Positions 1 through 8,573 of a DNA stretch of 64,000 nt are shown here, in pieces. Within the stretch, counting starts at the first letter, position 1; each line of letters opens with the position of its first letter. Source of the DNA: Methylotenera sp. L2L1 (GTDB lineage: Bacteria > Pseudomonadota > Gammaproteobacteria > Burkholderiales > Methylophilaceae); the NCBI RefSeq assembly GCF_000744605.1, contig NZ_JQMG01000001.1, positions 1-64,000 on the forward strand. The letters run 5' to 3'. Below the pieces are notes generated by a model. The model worked only from the letters and a program-made list of their open reading frames with translations, was not told the origin of the DNA and did not search any database. The translations under genes were made by a program, and so were the position numbers.

Positions 1-571
1 CGACCGTGTCGTTGCTGAGCACTGTGCCGCTCACCGTGTTCGGGGCGGCGTCTTCTGTGATGCTGGCGCTGTCGTTCACCGCCACTGGGCTGCTGTCGGT
101 GATCACGATGTCGAGGTTATTGATCGGACTGGTGGCGCCTAGGTCGTCGGTCACGCTAATCGCGATGCTATCGGTGACATCGCCGTTGACGCTTTGTACG
201 TTCGGGTCGTAGGTGTAGCTGACGACGCCTGTGCCGGCATTGTAGCCAGTCAGGATCAAGGTGCCTTCGCCAGTGTTGATGCTGACTGGGCTGCTGCCAA
301 GATTGCCGAGTTGTGCTTCGGTCACGGTGGTGCCGCCTACGCTAATGCTGGCGAGGCCGGCCGGGGTGCTGACACTGAAGCTACCTGCCGTCGCGCCTGC
401 GGTCTCAGGCAAGGTGCTGTCGCCAGCCGCAAGGCCGTTGGTGTCAGGGATACTGACGCTAGGCGCGCCATCGGTGTTGCCGTTAATGGTGATGTTGAGC
501 ACGGCTGTCGTTGTCGTGCCGTCGCCATCGGTCAGCGTGTAGGTGTAGCTGTCGATCAAGGTTTGACCGTT
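1..571 (-). pseudogene. Out-of-frame continuation of the LapA-like adhesin (partial, off window edge)
   Basis: This stretch encodes the same 234-residue repeat as 573-7120, but in the neighbouring minus-strand frame. At 570-572 there are three T where every other repeat copy has two (GACCGTTTGTTG against GACCGTTGTTG). The upstream frame therefore runs into unrelated sequence and stops at 483. One further difference from the other copies is a synonymous change at 259 (A for G). The reading frame remains open to base 1, so the protein would continue leftward if the extra T is a sequencing or assembly error. If the base is real, the adhesin is truncated before its C-terminal secretion signal and would not be exported. 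Confidence 0.7.
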
Positions 572-3500
572 TGTTGAGCGCGTTCACCGCTGGGTTGGCG
601 TTGTTCAGTGTGTAGCTGTAAGTGCCGTCGCTGTTCAACACCAGACTGCCGTACGTTAGGTTGCCACTGTAGGCGCTGATCGGGGTCGCGTTGCTGTCTG
701 CACCGACCGTGTCGTTGCTGAGCACTGTGCCGCTCACCGTGTTCGGGGCGGCGTCTTCTGTGATGCTGGCGCTGTCGTTCACCGCCACTGGGCTGCTGTC
801 GGTGATCACGATGTCGAGGTTATTGATCGGACTGGTGGCGCCTAGGTCGTCGGTCACGCTAATCGCGATGCTATCGGTGACATCGCCGTTGACGCTTTGT
901 ACGTTCGGGTCGTAGGTGTAGCTGACGACGCCTGTGCCGGCATTGTAGCCAGTCAGGATCAGGGTGCCTTCGCCAGTGTTGATGCTGACTGGGCTGCTGC
1001 CAAGATTGCCGAGTTGTGCTTCGGTCACGGTGGTGCCGCCTACGCTAATGCTGGCGAGGCCGGCCGGGGTGCTGACACTGAAGCTACCTGCCGTCGCGCC
1101 TGCGGTCTCAGGCAAGGTGCTGTCGCCAGCCGCAAGGCCGTTGGTGTCAGGGATACTGACGCTAGGCGCGCCATCGGTGTTGCCGTTAATGGTGATGTTG
1201 AGCACGGCTGTCGTTGTCGTGCCGTCGCCATCGGTCAGCGTGTAGGTGTAGCTGTCGATCAAGGTTTGACCGTTGTTGAGCGCGTTCACCGCTGGGTTGG
1301 CGTTGTTCAGTGTGTAGCTGTAAGTGCCGTCGCTGTTCAACACCAGACTGCCGTACGTTAGGTTGCCACTGTAGGCGCTGATCGGGGTCGCGTTGCTGTC
1401 TGCACCGACCGTGTCGTTGCTGAGCACTGTGCCGCTCACCGTGTTCGGGGCGGCGTCTTCTGTGATGCTGGCGCTGTCGTTCACCGCCACTGGGCTGCTG
1501 TCGGTGATCACGATGTCGAGGTTATTGATCGGACTGGTGGCGCCTAGGTCGTCGGTCACGCTAATCGCGATGCTATCGGTGACATCGCCGTTGACGCTTT
1601 GTACGTTCGGGTCGTAGGTGTAGCTGACGACGCCTGTGCCGGCATTGTAGCCAGTCAGGATCAGGGTGCCTTCGCCAGTGTTGATGCTGACTGGGCTGCT
1701 GCCAAGATTGCCGAGTTGTGCTTCGGTCACGGTGGTGCCGCCTACGCTAATGCTGGCGAGGCCGGCCGGGGTGCTGACACTGAAGCTACCTGCCGTCGCG
1801 CCTGCGGTCTCAGGCAAGGTGCTGTCGCCAGCCGCAAGGCCGTTGGTGTCAGGGATACTGACGCTAGGCGCGCCATCGGTGTTGCCGTTAATGGTGATGT
1901 TGAGCACGGCTGTCGTTGTCGTGCCGTCGCCATCGGTCAGCGTGTAGGTGTAGCTGTCGATCAAGGTTTGACCGTTGTTGAGCGCGTTCACCGCTGGGTT
2001 GGCGTTGTTCAGTGTGTAGCTGTAAGTGCCGTCGCTGTTCAACACCAGACTGCCGTACGTTAGGTTGCCACTGTAGGCGCTGATCGGGGTCGCGTTGCTG
2101 TCTGCACCGACCGTGTCGTTGCTGAGCACTGTGCCGCTCACCGTGTTCGGGGCGGCGTCTTCTGTGATGCTGGCGCTGTCGTTCACCGCCACTGGGCTGC
2201 TGTCGGTGATCACGATGTCGAGGTTATTGATCGGACTGGTGGCGCCTAGGTCGTCGGTCACGCTAATCGCGATGCTATCGGTGACATCGCCGTTGACGCT
2301 TTGTACGTTCGGGTCGTAGGTGTAGCTGACGACGCCTGTGCCGGCATTGTAGCCAGTCAGGATCAGGGTGCCTTCGCCAGTGTTGATGCTGACTGGGCTG
2401 CTGCCAAGATTGCCGAGTTGTGCTTCGGTCACGGTGGTGCCGCCTACGCTAATGCTGGCGAGGCCGGCCGGGGTGCTGACACTGAAGCTACCTGCCGTCG
2501 CGCCTGCGGTCTCAGGCAAGGTGCTGTCGCCAGCCGCAAGGCCGTTGGTGTCAGGGATACTGACGCTAGGCGCGCCATCGGTGTTGCCGTTAATGGTGAT
2601 GTTGAGCACGGCTGTCGTTGTCGTGCCGTCGCCATCGGTCAGCGTGTAGGTGTAGCTGTCGATCAAGGTTTGACCGTTGTTGAGCGCGTTCACCGCTGGG
2701 TTGGCGTTGTTCAGTGTGTAGCTGTAAGTGCCGTCGCTGTTCAACACCAGACTGCCGTACGTTAGGTTGCCACTGTAGGCGCTGATCGGGGTCGCGTTGC
2801 TGTCTGCACCGACCGTGTCGTTGCTGAGCACTGTGCCGCTCACCGTGTTCGGGGCGGCGTCTTCTGTGATGCTGGCGCTGTCGTTCACCGCCACTGGGCT
2901 GCTGTCGGTGATCACGATGTCGAGGTTATTGATCGGACTGGTGGCGCCTAGGTCGTCGGTCACGCTAATCGCGATGCTATCGGTGACATCGCCGTTGACG
3001 CTTTGTACGTTCGGGTCGTAGGTGTAGCTGACGACGCCTGTGCCGGCATTGTAGCCAGTCAGGATCAGGGTGCCTTCGCCAGTGTTGATGCTGACTGGGC
3101 TGCTGCCAAGATTGCCGAGTTGTGCTTCGGTCACGGTGGTGCCGCCTACGCTAATGCTGGCGAGGCCGGCCGGGGTGCTGACACTGAAGCTACCTGCCGT
3201 CGCGCCTGCGGTCTCAGGCAAGGTGCTGTCGCCAGCCGCAAGGCCGTTGGTGTCAGGGATACTGACGCTAGGCGCGCCATCGGTGTTGCCGTTAATGGTG
3301 ATGTTGAGCACGGCTGTCGTTGTCGTGCCGTCGCCATCGGTCAGCGTGTAGGTGTAGCTGTCGATCAAGGTTTGACCGTTGTTGAGCGCGTTCACCGCTG
3401 GGTTGGCGTTGTTCAGTGTGTAGCTGTAAGTGCCGTCGCTGTTCAACACCAGACTGCCGTACGTTAGGTTGCCACTGTAGGCGCTGATCGGGGTCGCGTT

Positions 3501-6500
3501 GCTGTCTGCACCGACCGTGTCGTTGCTGAGCACTGTGCCGCTCACCGTGTTCGGGGCGGCGTCTTCTGTGATGCTGGCGCTGTCGTTCACCGCCACTGGG
3601 CTGCTGTCGGTGATCACGATGTCGAGGTTATTGATCGGACTGGTGGCGCCTAGGTCGTCGGTCACGCTAATCGCGATGCTATCGGTGACATCGCCGTTGA
3701 CGCTTTGTACGTTCGGGTCGTAGGTGTAGCTGACGACGCCTGTGCCGGCATTGTAGCCAGTCAGGATCAGGGTGCCTTCGCCAGTGTTGATGCTGACTGG
3801 GCTGCTGCCAAGATTGCCGAGTTGTGCTTCGGTCACGGTGGTGCCGCCTACGCTAATGCTGGCGAGGCCGGCCGGGGTGCTGACACTGAAGCTACCTGCC
3901 GTCGCGCCTGCGGTCTCAGGCAAGGTGCTGTCGCCAGCCGCAAGGCCGTTGGTGTCAGGGATACTGACGCTAGGCGCGCCATCGGTGTTGCCGTTAATGG
4001 TGATGTTGAGCACGGCTGTCGTTGTCGTGCCGTCGCCATCGGTCAGCGTGTAGGTGTAGCTGTCGATCAAGGTTTGACCGTTGTTGAGCGCGTTCACCGC
4101 TGGGTTGGCGTTGTTCAGTGTGTAGCTGTAAGTGCCGTCGCTGTTCAACACCAGACTGCCGTACGTTAGGTTGCCACTGTAGGCGCTGATCGGGGTCGCG
4201 TTGCTGTCTGCACCGACCGTGTCGTTGCTGAGCACTGTGCCGCTCACCGTGTTCGGGGCGGCGTCTTCTGTGATGCTGGCGCTGTCGTTCACCGCCACTG
4301 GGCTGCTGTCGGTGATCACGATGTCGAGGTTATTGATCGGACTGGTGGCGCCTAGGTCGTCGGTCACGCTAATCGCGATGCTATCGGTGACATCGCCGTT
4401 GACGCTTTGTACGTTCGGGTCGTAGGTGTAGCTGACGACGCCTGTGCCGGCATTGTAGCCAGTCAGGATCAGGGTGCCTTCGCCAGTGTTGATGCTGACT
4501 GGGCTGCTGCCAAGATTGCCGAGTTGTGCTTCGGTCACGGTGGTGCCGCCTACGCTAATGCTGGCGAGGCCGGCCGGGGTGCTGACACTGAAGCTACCTG
4601 CCGTCGCGCCTGCGGTCTCAGGCAAGGTGCTGTCGCCAGCCGCAAGGCCGTTGGTGTCAGGGATACTGACGCTAGGCGCGCCATCGGTGTTGCCGTTAAT
4701 GGTGATGTTGAGCACGGCTGTCGTTGTCGTGCCGTCGCCATCGGTCAGCGTGTAGGTGTAGCTGTCGATCAAGGTTTGACCGTTGTTGAGCGCGTTCACC
4801 GCTGGGTTGGCGTTGTTCAGTGTGTAGCTGTAAGTGCCGTCGCTGTTCAACACCAGACTGCCGTACGTTAGGTTGCCACTGTAGGCGCTGATCGGGGTCG
4901 CGTTGCTGTCTGCACCGACCGTGTCGTTGCTGAGCACTGTGCCGCTCACCGTGTTCGGGGCGGCGTCTTCTGTGATGCTGGCGCTGTCGTTCACCGCCAC
5001 TGGGCTGCTGTCGGTGATCACGATGTCGAGGTTATTGATCGGACTGGTGGCGCCTAGGTCGTCGGTCACGCTAATCGCGATGCTATCGGTGACATCGCCG
5101 TTGACGCTTTGTACGTTCGGGTCGTAGGTGTAGCTGACGACGCCTGTGCCGGCATTGTAGCCAGTCAGGATCAGGGTGCCTTCGCCAGTGTTGATGCTGA
5201 CTGGGCTGCTGCCAAGATTGCCGAGTTGTGCTTCGGTCACGGTGGTGCCGCCTACGCTAATGCTGGCGAGGCCGGCCGGGGTGCTGACACTGAAGCTACC
5301 TGCCGTCGCGCCTGCGGTCTCAGGCAAGGTGCTGTCGCCAGCCGCAAGGCCGTTGGTGTCAGGGATACTGACGCTAGGCGCGCCATCGGTGTTGCCGTTA
5401 ATGGTGATGTTGAGCACGGCTGTCGTTGTCGTGCCGTCGCCATCGGTCAGCGTGTAGGTGTAGCTGTCGATCAAGGTTTGACCGTTGTTGAGCGCGTTCA
5501 CCGCTGGGTTGGCGTTGTTCAGTGTGTAGCTGTAAGTGCCGTCGCTGTTCAACACCAGACTGCCGTACGTTAGGTTGCCACTGTAGGCGCTGATCGGGGT
5601 CGCGTTGCTGTCTGCACCGACCGTGTCGTTGCTGAGCACTGTGCCGCTCACCGTGTTCGGGGCGGCGTCTTCTGTGATGCTGGCGCTGTCGTTCACCGCC
5701 ACTGGGCTGCTGTCGGTGATCACGATGTCGAGGTTATTGATCGGACTGGTGGCGCCTAGGTCGTCGGTCACGCTAATCGCGATGCTATCGGTGACATCGC
5801 CGTTGACGCTTTGTACGTTCGGGTCGTAGGTGTAGCTGACGACGCCTGTGCCGGCATTGTAGCCAGTCAGGATCAGGGTGCCTTCGCCAGTGTTGATGCT
5901 GACTGGGCTGCTGCCAAGATTGCCGAGTTGTGCTTCGGTCACGGTGGTGCCGCCTACGCTAATGCTGGCGAGGCCGGCCGGGGTGCTGACACTGAAGCTA
6001 CCTGCCGTCGCGCCTGCGGTCTCAGGCAAGGTGCTGTCGCCAGCCGCAAGGCCGTTGGTGTCAGGGATACTGACGCTAGGCGCGCCATCGGTGTTGCCGT
6101 TAATGGTGATGTTGAGCACGGCTGTCGTTGTCGTGCCGTCGCCATCGGTCAGCGTGTAGGTGTAGCTGTCGATCAAGGTTTGACCGTTGTTGAGCGCGTT
6201 CACCGCTGGGTTGGCGTTGTTCAGTGTGTAGCTGTAAGTGCCGTCGCTGTTCAACACCAGACTGCCGTACGTTAGGTTGCCACTGTAGGCGCTGATCGGG
6301 GTCGCGTTGCTGTCTGCACCGACCGTGTCGTTGCTGAGCACTGTGCCGCTCACCGTGTTCGGGGCGGCGTCTTCTGTGATGCTGGCGCTGTCGTTCACCG
6401 CCACTGGGCTGCTGTCGGTGATCACGATGTCGAGGTTATTGATCGGACTGGTGGCGCCTAGGTCGTCGGTCACGCTAATCGCGATGCTATCGGTGACATC

Positions 6501-7120
6501 GCCGTTGACGCTTTGTACGTTCGGGTCGTAGGTGTAGCTGACGACGCCTGTGCCGGCATTGTAGCCAGTCAGGATCAGGGTGCCTTCGCCAGTGTTGATG
6601 CTGACTGGGCTGCTGCCAAGATTGCCGAGTTGTGCTTCGGTCACGGTGGTGCCGCCTACGCTAATGCTGGCGAGGCCGGCCGGGGTGCTGACACTGAAGC
6701 TACCTGCCGTCGCGCCTGCGGTCTCAGGCAAGGTGCTGTCGCCAGCCGCAAGGCCGTTGGTGTCAGGGATACTGACGCTAGGCGCGCCATCGGTGTTGCC
6801 GTTAATGGTGATGTTGAGCACGGCTGTCGTTGTCGTGCCGTCGCCATCGGTCAGCGTGTAGGTGTAGCTGTCGATCAAGGTTTGACCGTTGTTGAGCGCG
6901 TTCACCGCTGGGTTGGCGTTGTTCAGTGTGTAGCTGTAAGTGCCGTCGCTGTTCAACACCAGACTGCCGTACGTTAGGTTGCCACTGTAGGCGCTGATCG
7001 GGGTCGCGTTGCTGTCTGCACCGACCGTGTCGTTGCTGAGCACTGTGCCGCTCACCGTGTTCGGGGCGGCGTCTTCTGTGATGCTGGCGCTGTCGTTCAC
7101 CGCCACTGGGCTGCTGTCGG
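1..7120 (-). repeat. Tandem array of 702-bp repeats inside lapA, about 10.1 copies
   Basis: The period is exactly 702 bp (234 codons): the same sequence recurs at 691, 1393, 2095, 2797, 3499, 4201, 4903, 5605 and 6307. By eye, copies from about 573 to 7120 are identical. Only the leftmost copy differs, by an extra T at 570-572 and a substitution at 259. The array ends sharply at 7120, where unique and much more AT-rich lapA sequence begins. The other edge lies outside the window. Identity this high makes copy number and any difference inside the array hard to trust from short reads. Confidence 0.97.
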
Positions 7121-7631
7121 TAGCTATTTCAGCAGCATCTTGCTGATTAATAACATCTGCAAAACTATTGCCCGACAATGCTGTATCAATAGGAGTTGCA
7201 GAGCCAAATTCATAAGCAAATCTAAAATTATTAAGATCGTCGTTAATTCTCAGAAGATCAACAAACCCAAAACCATAGCTATTAGAAGAGCCACCAGGAC
7301 CTGCGGCAGTTTCTTCCAACACCTCACTAATATCTTTACCCTCTTCAATCGCTTTAACAACAGTATCTATCGTGGCCACATTCACCGAACTATCCAGAGA
7401 TGCAGGCACAAAGGCCTCAACAAGCTCATCTGCAAAAGCGATCAACTGCTCAGCCCCGATATGGATTACTTGACCGTTGGCCAACTGCAACTCCACCTCA
7501 ACACCTGCACCAGTTTTAATGGTATCCGCAGTTTGAATGTTGTCACCTAATCTCAAGTCACGCTGATTACCGTTATTTGAAATTAATGTCGCAGTACCTG
7601 TGATTGCGATGATTTTGCCGATTAATGCCAT
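483..7631 (-). CDS. lapA: LapA-like giant surface adhesin, N-terminal and repeat part (3' end outside the window)
   Basis: This is a type I-secreted biofilm adhesin held in the outer membrane by its N-terminus. Residues 1-115 form the retention module typical of LapA-family proteins. TAAG at 108-111 matches the site cut by LapG-type proteases between the two alanines. From about residue 172 the protein consists of 234-residue units. Each has a VCBS-like half, recognisable by DGTYSYTLNN and TLTDGDG, and a second Ig-like half ending in DDLGATSP. The start is ATG at 7631 with AGGA about 8 nt upstream. lapG and lapD are divergent and lapBC lie nearby, which supports the assignment. The frame breaks at 570-572, so the last 32 residues before the stop at 483 are spurious. 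The C-terminal RTX and secretion-signal region is not in the window. Confidence 0.88.
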   Translation of the reverse strand: MALIGKIIAITGTATLISNNGNQRDLRLGDNIQTADTIKTGAGVEVELQLANGQVIHIGAEQLIAFADELVEAFVPASLDSSVNVATIDTVVKAIEEGKDISEVLEETAAGPGGSSNSYGFGFVDLLRINDDLNNFRFAYEFGSATPIDTALSGNSFADVINQQDAAEIATDSSPVAVNDSASITEDAAPNTVSGTVLSNDTVGADSNATPISAYSGNLTYGSLVLNSDGTYSYTLNNANPAVNALNNGQTLIDSYTYTLTDGDGTTTTAVLNITINGNTDGAPSVSIPDTNGLAAGDSTLPETAGATAGSFSVSTPAGLASISVGGTTVTEAQLGNLGSSPVSINTGEGTLILTGYNAGTGVVSYTYDPNVQSVNGDVTDSIAISVTDDLGATSPINNLDIVITDSSPVAVNDSASITEDAAPNTVSGTVLSNDTVGADSNATPISAYSGNLTYGSLVLNSDGTYSYTLNNANPAVNALNNGQTLIDSYTYTLTDGDGTTTTAVLNITINGNTDGAPSVSIPDTNGLAAGDSTLPETAGATAGSFSVSTPAGLASISVGGTTVTEAQLGNLGSSPVSINTGEGTLILTGYNAGTGVVSYTYDPNVQSVNGDVTDSIAISVTDDLGATSPINNLDIVITDSSPVAVNDSASITEDAAPNTVSGTVLSNDTVGADSNATPISAYSGNLTYGSLVLNSDGTYSYTLNNANPAVNALNNGQTLIDSYTYTLTDGDGTTTTAVLNITINGNTDGAPSVSIPDTNGLAAGDSTLPETAGATAGSFSVSTPAGLASISVGGTTVTEAQLGNLGSSPVSINTGEGTLILTGYNAGTGVVSYTYDPNVQSVNGDVTDSIAISVTDDLGATSPINNLDIVITDSSPVAVNDSASITEDAAPNTVSGTVLSNDTVGADSNATPISAYSGNLTYGSLVLNSDGTYSYTLNNANPAVNALNNGQTLIDSYTYTLTDGDGTTTTAVLNITINGNTDGAPSVSIPDTNGLAAGDSTLPETAGATAGSFSVSTPAGLASISVGGTTVTEAQLGNLGSSPVSINTGEGTLILTGYNAGTGVVSYTYDPNVQSVNGDVTDSIAISVTDDLGATSPINNLDIVITDSSPVAVNDSASITEDAAPNTVSGTVLSNDTVGADSNATPISAYSGNLTYGSLVLNSDGTYSYTLNNANPAVNALNNGQTLIDSYTYTLTDGDGTTTTAVLNITINGNTDGAPSVSIPDTNGLAAGDSTLPETAGATAGSFSVSTPAGLASISVGGTTVTEAQLGNLGSSPVSINTGEGTLILTGYNAGTGVVSYTYDPNVQSVNGDVTDSIAISVTDDLGATSPINNLDIVITDSSPVAVNDSASITEDAAPNTVSGTVLSNDTVGADSNATPISAYSGNLTYGSLVLNSDGTYSYTLNNANPAVNALNNGQTLIDSYTYTLTDGDGTTTTAVLNITINGNTDGAPSVSIPDTNGLAAGDSTLPETAGATAGSFSVSTPAGLASISVGGTTVTEAQLGNLGSSPVSINTGEGTLILTGYNAGTGVVSYTYDPNVQSVNGDVTDSIAISVTDDLGATSPINNLDIVITDSSPVAVNDSASITEDAAPNTVSGTVLSNDTVGADSNATPISAYSGNLTYGSLVLNSDGTYSYTLNNANPAVNALNNGQTLIDSYTYTLTDGDGTTTTAVLNITINGNTDGAPSVSIPDTNGLAAGDSTLPETAGATAGSFSVSTPAGLASISVGGTTVTEAQLGNLGSSPVSINTGEGTLILTGYNAGTGVVSYTYDPNVQSVNGDVTDSIAISVTDDLGATSPINNLDIVITDSSPVAVNDSASITEDAAPNTVSGTVLSNDTVGADSNATPISAYSGNLTYGSLVLNSDGTYSYTLNNANPAVNALNNGQTLIDSYTYTLTDGDGTTTTAVLNITINGNTDGAPSVSIPDTNGLAAGDSTLPETAGATAGSFSVSTPAGLASISVGGTTVTEAQLGNLGSSPVSINTGEGTLILTGYNAGTGVVSYTYDPNVQSVNGDVTDSIAISVTDDLGATSPINNLDIVITDSSPVAVNDSASITEDAAPNTVSGTVLSNDTVGADSNATPISAYSGNLTYGSLVLNSDGTYSYTLNNANPAVNALNNGQTLIDSYTYTLTDGDGTTTTAVLNITINGNTDGAPSVSIPDTNGLAAGDSTLPETAGATAGSFSVSTPAGLASISVGGTTVTEAQLGNLGSSPVSINTGEGTLILTGYNAGTGVVSYTYDPNVQSVNGDVTDSIAISVTDDLGATSPINNLDIVITDSSPVAVNDSASITEDAAPNTVSGTVLSNDTVGADSNATPISAYSGNLTYGSLVLNSDGTYSYTLNNANPAVNALNKRSNLDRQLHLHADRWRRHDNDSRAQHHH

Positions 7632-7851
7632 GTTAATATCCTAAGAAATATTAGAGCTTACGGTTAAGCTTTTATGCGTTACTTAACATTAAACACCTTG
7701 AAATAGCGAAAGCATATTGTACCAATGGCCAATATGTCACCAATCACTTTAAAAAGCATCAAGCGTCCTTAAAGTTTCAAGAATCAATGGTAGTTAAGGT
7801 ATGATATTTCAGGGCATTAATGTCAATCTGACATTACATTTTGGAGCATGA
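7632..7851. promoter_or_regulatory. Divergent intergenic region between lapA and lapG
   Basis: This 220-bp AT-rich spacer separates the divergent starts of lapA (minus) and lapG (plus), so both promoters should lie here. I see no clear sigma-54 element, strong palindrome or terminator. For lapG, GGAG at 7843-7846 lies 5 nt before the GTG start at 7852. Confidence 0.5.
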
Positions 7852-8553
7852 GTGACTGCTATCATTAATAAAACATTAGGCACACAAAAGTTGCGATTAT
7901 GCATCGTTGTGATGATGATGTTTTTGCCACTATGCTTTCACTATATTTCGGCAGAAGGCTATGACGCTAACAAACTCGCCACGCTAGCCAAGCAGAAATA
8001 TGGTGATGAAGCCCACGATGACTTCGTGGAATTACAACAACTCATCACAACACTGAGAAATGCATCCGACGCAGAGAAGCTCTCGCAAATTAATAACTTT
8101 TTCAACCAAAAAGTCACATTTGCAGATGATAGTCATGTGTGGGGGCAATCCGACTATTGGGCAACACCGCTTGAGCTTTTAGGTCTACATGCTGGAGACT
8201 GTGAAGATTTTAGCATTGCAAAATATGTATTCTTGAAAGCCGCCAACATCCCCAACGACAAATTAAGGCTTACCTACGTTAGAGCAGAGCTTTCAGAAAA
8301 CAACAGAAAAGTCATCAAAGCACATATGGTACTAAGCTACTATGCAACCCCACAATCTGAGCCGCTCATTTTAGATAACTTAGTACCCAATATATCTGCG
8401 GCATCTAGCAGAAAAGATTTATCACCAATATTTAGCTTTAACGATAAAGGGCTTTGGGTTGGAAACAGCACCAAACCAAAGTCAGACTCCCAATCAAACC
8501 TATCAAGATGGCGCGATGTGTTGGCACGTATGCGTGCTGATGGAATTGAATAA
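7852..8553 (+). CDS. lapG: LapG-like periplasmic cysteine protease
   Basis: This is a bacterial transglutaminase-like cysteine proteinase (BTLCP family). In the Lap system it cleaves the adhesin retention module and releases the adhesin from the cell. The family motif GDCEDF holds the nucleophile Cys117; His158 (KAHMVL) and Asp175 (LILDNL) complete the triad. The hydrophobic segment at about 14-33 is an export signal or anchor. The protein is 233 aa, normal for LapG. The start is GTG at 7852 with a good GGAG; an ATG at 7848 is in another frame and stops quickly. lapD follows after 20 bp, so the two are probably co-transcribed, and the likely substrate is encoded divergently next door. Confidence 0.93.
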   Translation: MTAIINKTLGTQKLRLCIVVMMMFLPLCFHYISAEGYDANKLATLAKQKYGDEAHDDFVELQQLITTLRNASDAEKLSQINNFFNQKVTFADDSHVWGQSDYWATPLELLGLHAGDCEDFSIAKYVFLKAANIPNDKLRLTYVRAELSENNRKVIKAHMVLSYYATPQSEPLILDNLVPNISAASSRKDLSPIFSFNDKGLWVGNSTKPKSDSQSNLSRWRDVLARMRADGIE

Positions 8554-8573
8554 ATGAAAGTAAGGATGAATTT

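Noticed and set aside
6-6977. Repeated plus-strand ORFs of 74, 93 and 154 residues every 702 bp
   Set aside because: They are antisense shadows of the adhesin repeats, recur identically in each copy, and have no ribosome binding sites or recognisable domains.
1-7120. Possible CRISPR or satellite array
   Set aside because: The unit is 702 bp, fully coding in one frame and without variable spacers, so it is a protein-repeat array.
7140-7550. 136-residue plus-strand ORF opposite the lapA N-terminus
   Set aside because: The minus strand encodes a conserved retention module here; the plus-strand product is low-complexity and has no homologous features that I recognise.
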